Below are positions 1 through 6,439 of a stretch of 9,145 bases of DNA, in pieces. Location of the stretch: the NCBI GenBank assembly GCA_031283825.1, contig JAITAZ010000434.1:1-9145 (forward strand), written 5' to 3'. The notes below the pieces were generated by a model. It had not been told where the DNA came from and did not search any database. It saw only the letters and a list, made by a program, of their open reading frames with translations. Within the stretch, counting starts at the first letter, position 1. Every line of letters starts with the position of its first letter. The translations under genes were made by a program, and so were the position numbers. The DNA comes from Planctomycetaceae bacterium. Its GTDB lineage: Bacteria > Planctomycetota > Planctomycetia > Pirellulales > Thermoguttaceae.

Positions 1-152
1 AACGCCGGAGAACCATAAGGCGTATCCGCCCACGAAAGAACCCAATCATAAAGACGACGAATTAAATTACGACGACAAACCTCCGCCGATTCCGACTTGA
101 CTGTATCACTATCGCCATTATCAATATCAACGCGATCAATATTATCTTGCAT
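1..152 (-). CDS. YqaA/DedA-type membrane protein, N-terminal fragment (cut by window edge)
   Basis: An open frame starts at ATG 152-150 and runs off the left edge after 50 complete codons. The first 30 residues are acidic and polar. They are followed by RRLYDWVLSWADTPYGSPA (residues 32-50), which matches the conserved start of YqaA-like members of the DedA/VTT (SNARE-associated) membrane family, where it comes just before the first membrane segment. These proteins are thought to act in envelope lipid or membrane homeostasis; the substrate of this branch is not established. The start is supported by an in-frame TAA two codons upstream (158-156). I see no Shine-Dalgarno sequence; the leader is A/T-only. 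The membrane segments and VTT domain lie outside the window, so the family call rests on this short motif and memory of related sequences. The repeat element at 186-334 lies 34 bp upstream. Confidence 0.6.
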   Translation of the reverse strand, partial: MQDNIDRVDIDNGDSDTVKSESAEVCRRNLIRRLYDWVLSWADTPYGSPA

Positions 153-185
153 AAATTATTTTTTGTGAAACTAATCAGCCGCTGC

Positions 186-334
186 TTTTTTAAGGGACAA
201 AAAGAACGTTAGCCACAGAAAGGACATTAAGGAAGTCGTTGTTTAATATCGGAAATTAAAGACTCAAAAGATATCGCTCTTGAGTCATGATTAAAACCAA
301 AATGTCTCTTCTGTCTTTTTTGTCCCTTAAAAAA
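186..334 (+). repeat. Family A inverted-arm repeat, copy A1 (complete)
   Basis: The element is bounded by TTTTTTAAGGGAC on the left and its inverse GTCCCTTAAAA on the right. The left arm (195-239) is five 9-bp units beginning at 195, 204, 213, 222 and 231: GGACAAAAA, GAACGTTAG, CCACAGAAA, GGACATTAA, GGAAGTCGT. The right arm, read on the minus strand, has three: GGACAAAAA, AGACAGAAG, AGACATTTT. The asymmetric core contains GACTCAA (261-267) and TTGAGTC (280-286), a 7-bp dyad with a 12-nt loop. No protein is encoded. It lies just upstream of the YqaA-like gene. Confidence 0.8.
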
Positions 335-575
335 TACTGCGACTGAATAATTACTATTTAGGAATGTTTTGTTATCTCGTTTAGAGTGTCTTGTCATAAC
401 AGGGGCGTTAAAGTATATTCTTTGGTCGCTTTTTGAAAACCCCCTACAGATTATTTTTTTAATACGAATAATCGCCGAAAATACAAACGATGATTTGCCA
501 ATAAAAAATTAACGTTACAAATAATTAAAACAAATGTGATATATCAGCGAAATTTGTTTTGTCTGTTGAGTCGCA
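335..575. other. Non-coding AT-rich gap between repeats A1 and A2
   Basis: I see no credible open reading frame, RNA gene or strong hairpin here. The only recognisable item is one copy of the short dispersed GTTAC motif (CGTTACAAATAATT, 513-526). Confidence 0.5.
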
Positions 576-852
576 TTTTTTAAGGGACCGAAGGGACAAA
601 AAAGACGCTAGAGACTTTAGAGACGTCGTTGTTTGAAATCGGAAATTAAAGACTCAAAAATATCGTTCTTGAGTTTTTTAAACTGCTGCTGTTCACACTT
701 GAATTTTCGGTTAAAGCCGCCGACTTCCCTATCGGAAAGTCAGCTTTTACGACGCTTTTATGTCGCCGAAATTCATAGTACGAGTCGTATAAATTAGATT
801 TAAACCAAAACGTCCCTTCTGTCCCTCTTGTTCTTTCTGTCCCTTAAAAAAA
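576..852 (+). repeat. Family A repeat, copy A2, carrying a nested family B element
   Basis: It has the same ends as A1 (TTTTTTAAGGGAC and GTCCCTTAAAAA). The left arm holds five 9-bp units (GGACCGAAG, GGACAAAAA, AGACGCTAG, AGACTTTAG, AGACGTCG) and the right arm, on the minus strand, four (GGACAGAAA, GAACAAGAG, GGACAGAAG, GGACGTTTT). The core dyad is GACTCAA (651-657) with TTGAGTT (669-675), so the outermost pair is lost. The element is about 277 bp long against about 150-160 bp for A1 and A3. The extra length is a family B copy between the core dyad and the right arm. Confidence 0.8.
676..793 (+). repeat. Family B repeat, copy B1 (nested in A2)
   Basis: It runs from TTTTAAAC to GTATAAA and aligns along its length with 2631-2740. 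Its central hairpin pairs GCCGACTTCCC (719-729) with GGAAAGTCAGC (734-744) around a TATC loop. As minus-strand RNA this is GCUGACUUUCC-GAUA-GGGAAGUCGGC, an 11-bp stem including G-U pairs. TTTAAAC occurs on both sides (677-683 and 799-805), which could be a target duplication or a shared end. Confidence 0.7.
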
Positions 853-856
853 CTAC

Positions 857-1311
857 AACTAGTGCTTTGTTAAGCTTAAAAATTGGGATAACCCAAACAA
901 AATATCCTACAAAATAACGGTAATCGTTCACACGCGCGGGCAAAAAATCCTACGCCCTGAAAGGGCAACGGAGTTTTAACCCACCGCAACGCGGTGGGTT
1001 AAAATGCCCCCAAACGGAATGCCCTGAAAGGGCAGCGGAAAAAAAATTATTACGAATATTCGTTACAAATATTAACAAACAATATTGTTGACCATATTGA
1101 CCATATTCAATATATTCACTATATTCATTAAAAAATTCCGCTGCCCTTACAGGGCGACGTTGTTGGGGAAATGCTAACCCACCGCGTTGCGGTGGGTTAG
1201 CATACACTGCCCTTTCAGGGCGTAGGAAATTTTTCTTGCTCGTGAACGGTTACAAATAAAGTCTTTCATAAAAAATGCATCCCAAAATTTAAGACTAACA
1301 AAGCTCTAGTT
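857..1311. repeat. Family C giant imperfect palindrome, copy C1
   Basis: The 455-bp element is one large inverted repeat. Its left end AACTAGTGCTTTGTTA (857-872) mirrors TAACAAAGCTCTAGTT (1296-1311), and the symmetry continues inward through GTAATCGTTCAC/GTGAACGGTTAC and CCTACGCCCTGAAAGGGC/GCCCTTTCAGGGCGTAGG. Within each half are short GCCCT-nnn-AGGGC hairpins (954-966, 1021-1033, 1142-1154, 1209-1221) and one long perfect hairpin: 974-987 with 991-1004 (14 bp, loop AAC) and 1171-1185 with 1189-1203 (15 bp, loop GTT). The centre is very AT-rich. An 85-codon minus-strand frame crosses it, but that is only the translated repeat. There is no transposase; it looks like a non-autonomous, MITE-like element. 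It begins 4 bp after A2 and ends 34 bp past the stop of the 1346-2584 gene, so its hairpins might also terminate that transcript. Confidence 0.8.
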
Positions 1312-1345
1312 ACCAAAATTTTTATTTTAACTTTATTCTATCTGG

Positions 1346-2584
1346 TTATGGCAAACTTAAATTTGGTTCGACGTCTCCGTAGGTTCTGGTTAGGTTGTAA
1401 AAGATTTTTGACGCAGTCGATTTCGACGCACCTCTTACTACACCATCGCCAAAAAGAACATTCAACGTCGCAGGATGAGAACTGCCTAACATCTCATTGC
1501 CCTCGCGATCCGACGGCTCGCCATTTATCGCCGGACTCGGTCTGTTCAAATCAGACGGAGACTTCGCTATAAGATTCTCATCAGTCCCAACTATCCTCGC
1601 AACATTAGCCATGTGATTCGAAGTAACCGCATTATTCGCATTCGACGCCGAATTACACGCATACGTGTAAGTATAAGAACCATCCCACTTGTTCGACATA
1701 CTACTATCATCCGATAACGCCCACGACGGAATATGCTTCTCCGAAAAACACATCTGATTGCTCGTCCCATCACGCCAATCCGTAAACGTTACATGATAAC
1801 GCCACCTCGTTATACTCGCACAAATATCATTATGACCATAAGTCGCCTCCCAACCGCCGCCCTGATTCGTTCCATAACCCATACCATTAAAAAATGATAC
1901 AGTCGGCGTCCGAAACGGTCCAATGAACGAATCAAAATGTCGCGGATCAGGATACTTGCCATAACTATGATACCCACTGTGAAGACCACGCGTCGAATAA
2001 AGATGCCACCAATTATGATAATTACCCGCCTCGTCATTTAAATATCGCTTCGCAACCAACGCAACATAATCAGTAACAGCACCGGCAGTCAACTCCTGAG
2101 TCTTAACTTTCATCCTCCTCGCCGTCGATGGACAACGATAAATATTCATCCCAGACATCTCCGTCAACCGCATCCTCGCCCAATTCCCATTGCAAAGTTC
2201 AATACCATCAGGATTCGACAAACTCTTAACGTCCTTATCCTTTTTCGCCTCCCTGTAAAGACCGTCTTGCATACAAATATCATGCAACGCAGTCTGCTCC
2301 ACAAACGGATAAAGAAACATCAATATCGTCGGTCTGTTTGCAAATAGACAAATCGGCGGAACCGCCTTATTCACGTCATGAAAATTATGAATCGCTATGC
2401 CAATCTGCTTCAAATTATTCGAACATTGCGTACGCCTCGCCGCCTCGCGAGCAGCTTGCACCGCCGGTAAAAGAATCGCTATCAATACGCCAATTATCGC
2501 TATCACAACCAATAACTCAACAAGCGTAAAAGCTAATCTCTCAACAACGCAACATAAACCATTTTTCGTTACGTTTTTTCTCAT
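1346..2584 (-). CDS. DUF1559 (SBP_bac_10) protein with prepilin-type N-terminus
   Basis: This 412-residue protein has a prepilin cleavage/methylation motif, [19 protein letters not shown] (18-36), then the family signature [14 protein letters not shown] (38-51) and [15 protein letters not shown] (56-70). It also has an internal WRDGTSNQ and the C-terminal H-X9-DG motif (H370, D380, G381). Such proteins are expected to be inserted by a single N-terminal helix and processed by a PilD-like peptidase; their function is unknown. The residue before the predicted cleavage site is Ala, not the usual Gly, after a long 18-residue leader with two cysteines. The start is supported by a GGAGG Shine-Dalgarno at 2595-2591, 6 nt before the ATG. 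The protein is a paralog of the one at 3584-4651, sharing the FLYPF-EQ-ALHD, IYRCPS, VTDY and WRDGTSNQ blocks. It lacks the GVWGALGTRAG tail seen in the 4920-6089 protein. Confidence 0.9.
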   Translation of the reverse strand: MRKNVTKNGLCCVVERLAFTLVELLVVIAIIGVLIAILLPAVQAAREAARRTQCSNNLKQIGIAIHNFHDVNKAVPPICLFANRPTILMFLYPFVEQTALHDICMQDGLYREAKKDKDVKSLSNPDGIELCNGNWARMRLTEMSGMNIYRCPSTARRMKVKTQELTAGAVTDYVALVAKRYLNDEAGNYHNWWHLYSTRGLHSGYHSYGKYPDPRHFDSFIGPFRTPTVSFFNGMGYGTNQGGGWEATYGHNDICASITRWRYHVTFTDWRDGTSNQMCFSEKHIPSWALSDDSSMSNKWDGSYTYTYACNSASNANNAVTSNHMANVARIVGTDENLIAKSPSDLNRPSPAINGEPSDREGNEMLGSSHPATLNVLFGDGVVRGASKSTASKIFYNLTRTYGDVEPNLSLP

Positions 2585-2590
2585 AATAAA

Positions 2591-2622
2591 CCTCCATCGT
2601 TATAATGCTCAATCGCGAGCAT
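2591..2622 (-). promoter_or_regulatory. Shine-Dalgarno plus adjacent leader hairpin of the 1346-2584 gene
   Basis: On the minus strand a perfect 6-bp hairpin, ATGCTC (2622-2617) and GAGCAT (2610-2605) around GCGATT, sits about 9 nt before the GGAGG ribosome binding site (2595-2591). It could affect access to the start. The pairing is visible, but a regulatory role is inference. Confidence 0.4.
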
Positions 2623-2630
2623 GTAAAAAG

Positions 2631-2740
2631 TTTTAAACCGTTCACACTTGAATTTTCAGCTAGCACCGCCAAACTTACATATCGGAAAATCAGCTTGCAC
2701 GCTCCGCTAACGCCGAAATCCATAGTACAAGTTGTATAAA
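2631..2740 (+). repeat. Family B repeat, copy B2, in the leader of a DUF1559 gene
   Basis: It aligns with B1 from TTTTAAAC through TTCACACTTGAATTTTC, ACCGCC, ATCGGAAA, TCAGCTT and CATAGTAC to GTATAAA. The hairpin is weaker: GCCAAACTT (2668-2676) pairs with AAATCAGC (2687-2694) with one bulge and several G-U pairs in the minus-strand RNA. It fills most of the gap between the lipoprotein stop (2749) and the start of the downstream DUF1559 gene (2584), so it would be transcribed as intercistronic or leader RNA. Confidence 0.7.
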
Positions 2741-2748
2741 CATACCTT

Positions 2749-3192
2749 TCACCTTTTTCTATCGACAACAACGTCGAATCTTGTCGAACCATTGACCTCA
2801 ATTGTCAACCCCGACATTACAGGATCACAAAATTTCGGATCAATAAGTTCCTCGTAAATCGGTTCGTCTTTTTCGATAGTTTTACTTGGATCATTGTTGT
2901 CAATCATCAGCGTTTTTACGGTTCCCGTTTGCTTTCTCGCGCCGCCGATATAAACCGAATATGTCCCTTTAGGTAATCCGTCGTTTTTAGAAATAGTTCC
3001 GGCTTTGTAATATCCGTTTTCATCTATTTCTCCTCGCGCCATCCAATTACCCGAAACAAAACATATCGAACCACTCGACACCGGAGAACCATCGTCCGAA
3101 AACGTAACTCGACCCGTTACGCTAACCTTCTCCCCGCAACCACTCGACAAAAATAATAAAATACACGCTAAAACCAAAAAAATATTTCTCAT
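2749..3192 (-). CDS. Small carboxypeptidase-regulatory-like lipoprotein
   Basis: Starting at ATG 3192-3190 this encodes 147 residues: MRNIFLVLACILLFLSSGC, a lipoprotein signal peptide with the acceptor cysteine at 19, then a secreted all-beta domain. VTGRVTFSDDGSPV (25-38), DENGYYKAG (57-65) and GLPKGTYSVYIGG (72-84) match the carboxypeptidase-regulatory/transthyretin-like fold. The ending SGLTIEVNG...FDVVVD is common in planctomycete lipoproteins of this type. The lipobox is imperfect, with Ser at -3 instead of Leu, Val or Ile. A longer frame from TTG at 3243 adds 17 polar residues ahead of the signal peptide. I reject it because ATG 3192 places the basic residue and hydrophobic core correctly and has an AAGAG-like ribosome site about 10 nt upstream. 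It lies between two paralogous DUF1559 genes, a common pairing, and may be a partner of one of them on the cell surface. Its ligand is unknown. Confidence 0.8.
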   Translation of the reverse strand: MRNIFLVLACILLFLSSGCGEKVSVTGRVTFSDDGSPVSSGSICFVSGNWMARGEIDENGYYKAGTISKNDGLPKGTYSVYIGGARKQTGTVKTLMIDNNDPSKTIEKDEPIYEELIDPKFCDPVMSGLTIEVNGSTRFDVVVDRKR

Positions 3193-3310
3193 ATTTTTTG
3201 CTCTTTTCGATTTATTGTTACAAAAATTCCGATGAAATATCAAATGAAATTACCGTCTCCACATTTGTCTATTGAATTTTTACAACTCTAATTAAACTAA
3301 TCGTTATCGT

Positions 3311-3397
3311 AATATCAGAGATTAAAATTTGTTTTATTCCTTGAGTTTCTAGTCATAAATTTCAAGCTAGTTTGTCCCCTTTGTCCCCTCAAAAAAA
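3311..3397 (+). repeat. Family A fragment A4 (core and right arm only)
   Basis: A diverged core (ATCAGAGATTAAA ... TTGAGT at 3341-3346) leads to a right arm that reads GGGACAAAG, GGGACAAAC on the minus strand, two 9-bp units ending in a run of T. No left arm is recognisable upstream. Confidence 0.55.
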
Positions 3398-3454
3398 TAT
3401 ATTTAGTTTTTATTCTTTTAAGAACAATTTTCAGCCTCAACAAAAAACCATATT

Positions 3455-3547
3455 ATTTTTTAAGAGGACATAAGGGACTTTGAGGACAAAGCGGACAAAT
3501 GGGACATGATAGTTTCAAATCAATGATTTATAAACTCAAATAATTAA
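3455..3547 (+). repeat. Family A fragment A5 (left arm and core only)
   Basis: After TTTTTTAAGA come five exact 9-bp units whose GGAC starts fall at 3466, 3475, 3484, 3493 and 3502 (GGACATAAG, GGACTTTGA, GGACAAAGC, GGACAAATG, GGACATGAT). A diverged core (AGTTTCAAATCAATGATTTA, then AACTCAAA) follows. There is no right arm. This is the clearest example of the 9-bp periodicity. The 3244-3583 gap holds A4 and A5 and otherwise no gene that I can see. Confidence 0.7.
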
Positions 3548-3583
3548 ACAAAAAATCCAGCAATATATTACTTGTTATCAACT

Positions 3584-4651
3584 TTATGGCAGCGATTCGT
3601 TTCCTCCGTCGTTTACGCAAGCTAAAGCTCTTATTACGGCGGGCAAAGTCGCAACAGATGCAGAACGAACCGAACCATCGCCCAAAAGCACATTAAAAAC
3701 GCCAGTATGCGAGCTGCCTAAAACATACAACGAACCTTGTTGCCATCTGTCGCTTCCGTCAAGTAAATTTCTGGAATTTGCAATCAAATTAGGCTGACTC
3801 GCCGAAACAAATCTGCCGACATTACACGCATGATACGACTGCCCCGTGTACCAATACGAACCATTCCAACTCTCCGCCTGATCCTCAAGATTCTTTATCG
3901 CCCAGTCAGGAATATACTTTTCCGAAAACGCAATTTGATTACTCGTCCCGTCTCGCCACCACGAAAACGAATCTCGAAACTCCGCCGACATCATGAATTG
4001 CTCTTTTCCAAATTGCCATTGGTCGCCCCAAGTCGGAAAAGTCAACACGGGAACGCGAAACGCGCCTATAAATTTCGTAATCGTACCATCACCCGAACTG
4101 CCATTGTCCACAAGACTGAAATAATCACGACGATTTTCAACATCGCCTTCTTTGACAATCAACACGCAATAATCCGTAACAGGACCGTTTTTATCTCCGC
4201 CGCCGTCAGCTTTGTAAAGTTGATCGGCATTACTCGACGGACATCGATAAATCGATACCGACGATACGGCTATTCGATCCGTTTCATTCAACGCATTAAA
4301 CGCCGCCGGATTCGTTCTGACCGCGCCGCCGGGATCCGCGCCGCTACGCCAAAAAGTATATTTGCCGTTGTTAATCATCCAATCATGCAAAGCCGGTTGT
4401 TCAATGAACGGATAAAGATATGAAAATATCGTTATCCTGTTAGAAAACATACAAATCGGCGGCAACTTCTTATTAGAGTCGTGAAAATTATGAATCGCAA
4501 GCCCGATTTGTTTCATGTGATTCGTGCATTGAGACCGCCGCGCAGCCTCACGCGCCGCTTGAACGGCAGGAAGCAATAAAGCAATCAAAATCGCAATTAT
4601 CGCCACCACAACCAATAACTCTACTAACGTAAACGCTCTAATTTTTTTCAT
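3584..4651 (-). CDS. DUF1559 (SBP_bac_10) protein with prepilin-type N-terminus, paralog of the 1346-2584 product
   Basis: The protein has 355 residues. A very short leader MKKIRA precedes [20 protein letters not shown] (7-26), again with Ala at the predicted cleavage position, then [17 protein letters not shown] and [34 protein letters not shown] is the family's internal DGTSN region, and the H-X9-DG motif is H315 to D325-G326. An AGGAG Shine-Dalgarno (4663-4659) lies 7 nt before the ATG. It shares many blocks with the 1346-2584 product ([38 protein letters not shown]), which points to duplication. Both lack the C-terminal GVWGALGTRAG block of the third family member. Function is unknown; an extracellular, membrane-anchored, pseudopilin-like protein is the best description. 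It would be transcribed towards the lipoprotein gene, but the 390-bp repeat-bearing gap makes a shared transcript uncertain. Confidence 0.9.
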   Translation of the reverse strand: MKKIRAFTLVELLVVVAIIAILIALLLPAVQAAREAARRSQCTNHMKQIGLAIHNFHDSNKKLPPICMFSNRITIFSYLYPFIEQPALHDWMINNGKYTFWRSGADPGGAVRTNPAAFNALNETDRIAVSSVSIYRCPSSNADQLYKADGGGDKNGPVTDYCVLIVKEGDVENRRDYFSLVDNGSSGDGTITKFIGAFRVPVLTFPTWGDQWQFGKEQFMMSAEFRDSFSWWRDGTSNQIAFSEKYIPDWAIKNLEDQAESWNGSYWYTGQSYHACNVGRFVSASQPNLIANSRNLLDGSDRWQQGSLYVLGSSHTGVFNVLLGDGSVRSASVATLPAVIRALACVNDGGNESLP

Positions 4652-4715
4652 AAACTTGCTCCTTTTGTTATGACAGTTTCATTTCAGGATTTGTCAAATC
4701 AAAACGTAAAAAAAC

Positions 4716-4731
4716 GTTTATTCAAATAAAC
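4716..4731. promoter_or_regulatory. Perfect short dyad upstream of the 3584-4651 gene
   Basis: GTTTATT-CA-AATAAAC is a perfect inverted repeat with 7-bp arms, 65 nt before the start codon. A second loose dyad, AAACG/CGTTT, overlaps it (4702-4719). The spacer is too short for a hairpin, so protein binding is the plausible use. This is inference in AT-rich DNA where short dyads arise easily. Confidence 0.25.
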
Positions 4732-4776
4732 TCATGCCGACGTAAATTGACAATCACTCAAATAAAATCAGTCGAT

Positions 4777-4917
4777 AATTTTTGTTACAAAAATTAACCG
4801 TAATTTTTTTTTCGTAATAAAATTCACTCGCTGGTATCGAATTGAACTTGAATTGTTTTTTTGATTTTTCAAATTCTAAATTGCGATCTCAGCATTTGAA
4901 TTTTTGTTACGAAAAAT
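4777..4917. repeat. Three copies of the dispersed AATTTTTGTTAC dyad motif
   Basis: AATTTTTGT-T-ACAAAAATT (4777-4795) is a perfect palindrome with 9-bp arms and a one-base centre. A related TTTTTTTCGTAATAAAATT lies at 4805-4823, and AATTTTTGTTACGAAAAAT (4899-4917) sits directly after the stop codon of the 4920-6089 gene. The rest of the 4652-4919 gap shows no gene. Confidence 0.55.
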
Positions 4918-4919
4918 CA

Positions 4920-6089
4920 TTAAGGGGTTGTAAACGGTTCGTCTCCGGCTCTTGTTCCTAGTGCGCCCCAAACTCCGAAGTCTGAATAGCCTGCGGTTTT
5001 CGGACGCGCATTTTCGGGCAAAATTCCAGAGGAAATTGCATTGATCGCGTTGTTAATGAATTGAACGCTTCCATCGCACATCGCGGCGTTAACTCCGGCG
5101 GCGTGCATACTCGTCGGCGGAAGAATCATCGGATCGGCGATGTCGTTTCTGTCAACGCACGACGGATTATTAGGCGGAAGAATCGTGTTGAAATGAGTCG
5201 AAATAGTAAATCCGCTTGTCCAAGGCACGCCGCATCCGCCTTCTGAACTTGAAACAATTCCCGACGTGTATTTGTTGCTTTTTCGTTTCGTAGTAGTCAA
5301 ACACGCATTCGGCGAAGCATTGACAAACCCGTCGGCTTTGTTGTGATAATTCGCATTGTTCGGCGCGGCGGACGTCTCAATTACAACTGCCGAAAGCAAC
5401 TCTCTGTAAGCGTTGTCATTTACCGACGCCGCAACGCATCGTTCGCTAAAAAGAATCGTGTTGCTTGTACCATCCGAAATTGCAGCAAGACTCGAATTAC
5501 CGCGATACGTAAGCGCGCCGCGAGATTGATTAGTACCGCTAAGATTATAACGATAACTAAAATCTCCATCGCAAGTAACGTAATTCGTTCCTTTCCATTG
5601 CGCGCTAATTCCAATTCGAGTTACGTTGCCGGCAACGTCGTCGGAAGGACAACTAAAAGCGGCAATGTAATTGCTCGAAACATTCGATTTAACGCCGTCT
5701 CTGGCTTCGTAGTCTGCAATGAAAGTTTCATACAACGCTTCTAGCTCGATAAACGGCAAAATGAAAGCCGCATACGACCACGCACAACGCGGACGTTGAC
5801 CCGACCAATTGCCGTCTGAACATGAAGTCGGTAAAGAGTCGTTATTCGCGTCGTGAAAGTTATGCGCGGCGAGACCAAGTTGTTTCAAATTATTTGAACA
5901 CGCAGAACGTCGCGACGCTTCCCGCGCGGCTTGAACGGCAGGAAGAAGTAAAGCAATCAGCAAACCAATAATCGCAACAACGACAAGAAGTTCGACTAGC
6001 GTAAATCCGCGATTGAATAGATTTCTCAAACGATGAATATCGGCAAGTTGACGCGAAATTACATTTTCATAACTGCTAAATTTTTTCAT
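4920..6089 (-). CDS. DUF1559 (SBP_bac_10) protein with prepilin-type N-terminus, canonical C-terminal tail
   Basis: The protein has 389 residues. An unusually long 28-residue leader ends in Gly and is followed by [20 protein letters not shown] (29-48), then [20 protein letters not shown] and LGLAAHNFHDANN. ISDGTSNTILFSER is the conserved internal block. H329-X9-D339-G340 is the H-X9-DG motif, followed by FGVWGALGTRAGDE near the end, the usual tail of this family. It is more typical of the family than the other two and only distantly related to them. An AAGGA ribosome site (6103-6099) lies 9 nt before the ATG. The leader after M1 is basic at its end (RLRNLFNRG), as expected for a type III signal. 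A later start is possible, but I see no good in-frame ATG nearer the motif. Role unknown; membrane-anchored and exported. Confidence 0.9.
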   Translation of the reverse strand: MKKFSSYENVISRQLADIHRLRNLFNRGFTLVELLVVVAIIGLLIALLLPAVQAAREASRRSACSNNLKQLGLAAHNFHDANNDSLPTSCSDGNWSGQRPRCAWSYAAFILPFIELEALYETFIADYEARDGVKSNVSSNYIAAFSCPSDDVAGNVTRIGISAQWKGTNYVTCDGDFSYRYNLSGTNQSRGALTYRGNSSLAAISDGTSNTILFSERCVAASVNDNAYRELLSAVVIETSAAPNNANYHNKADGFVNASPNACLTTTKRKSNKYTSGIVSSSEGGCGVPWTSGFTISTHFNTILPPNNPSCVDRNDIADPMILPPTSMHAAGVNAAMCDGSVQFINNAINAISSGILPENARPKTAGYSDFGVWGALGTRAGDEPFTTP

Positions 6090-6125
6090 AAATTAACATC
6101 CTTTTGCAATAAATTGATTAAGTTG

Positions 6126-6162
6126 CGGGCATACTGAAAACTGCGTCAGTATTCGAAACCCG
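6126..6162 (-). promoter_or_regulatory. Two-part inverted repeat in the leader of the 4920-6089 gene
   Basis: ATACTGA (6131-6137) and TCAGTAT (6146-6152) pair perfectly around an 8-nt loop, inside an outer CGGG (6126-6129)/CCCG (6159-6162) pair. The structure ends about 37 nt before the start codon. It could be a leader hairpin or an operator. The pairing is visible; the function is inference. Confidence 0.4.
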
Positions 6163-6197
6163 TTTGCCGATATTGTTCATAAAATCGCATTGAAATA

Positions 6198-6305
6198 TTT
6201 TAAACCGCCCGCGCTTTAACTTTCGATTGATTAGAGCCGCCTACTTACATTCGGAAAGTAAGCTTTTTAATGAACGCCCTTGTATCATCAAAATTCTTAA
6301 CGCGA
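6198..6305 (+). repeat. Family B repeat, copy B3, upstream of a DUF1559 gene
   Basis: It is diverged but aligns with B1 and B2 from TTTTAAACCG through AGCCGCCTACTTACATTCGG and AAAGTAAGCTTTT to AAATTC. The stem GCCTACTT (6239-6246) with AAGTAAGC (6256-6263) is 8 bp including one G-U in minus-strand RNA. It keeps pairing where B1 differs: a G-C pair in B1 is a U-A pair here. The element lies about 110 bp upstream of the start at 6089. Confidence 0.6.
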
Positions 6306-6439
6306 TTTTTATATGTTGCGCAATCAACAAACTCGTTTCAGAAGCGCTCGGTAAGAGGAAATTATTTTCAAATTACCGACGGCTAATTTTGCGAGGTTTA
6401 TTTGATCGATGAAGGCAAAAAATAAAATTTTTCAACGCG
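6306..6439. other. Non-coding gap between B3 and the dyad array
   Basis: A short plus-strand frame crosses it from B3, but it has no family resemblance and no ribosome site. I see no other feature here. Confidence 0.4.

Noticed and set aside
950..1207. An 85-codon minus-strand open frame with PPQRGG and PPRCGG segments
   Set aside because: It lies inside the C1 palindrome and simply translates the hairpins (CCACCGC repeats). It has no ribosome site and no plausible protein family.
186..1311. CRISPR array
   Set aside because: The repeats are inverted-arm elements with 9-bp units and hairpins; there are no regularly spaced direct repeats with unique spacers of 25-40 bp, and no cas gene is in view.
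2541..2801. An 86-codon minus-strand open frame across B2
   Set aside because: It overlaps the end of the lipoprotein gene and the start of the DUF1559 gene in another frame, and the B1 and B3 copies have stops in the matching frame, so B is not coding.
3193..3243. Upstream extension of the lipoprotein to a TTG start
   Set aside because: It would put 17 polar residues ahead of a complete signal peptide; the ATG at 3192 is better placed.
3548..3583. Intrinsic terminator after the 3584-4651 gene
   Set aside because: On the minus strand a weak AGTAAT/ATTGCT stem is followed by a T-run, but the stem is almost all A-U and the loop is too tight to be convincing.
3830..4423. A 197-codon plus-strand open frame
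   Set aside because: It is antisense to the 3584-4651 DUF1559 gene, rich in Arg and Ile as expected for a shadow frame, and has no recognisable domain.
4674..4697. TTGACA-type promoter upstream of the 3584-4651 gene
   Set aside because: TTGACA is present on the minus strand (4697-4692), but the only -10-like hexamer at suitable spacing would start transcription inside the ribosome site.
6227..6412. A 61-codon plus-strand open frame
   Set aside because: It begins inside B3, has no ribosome site and no family resemblance, and is on the strand without genes.
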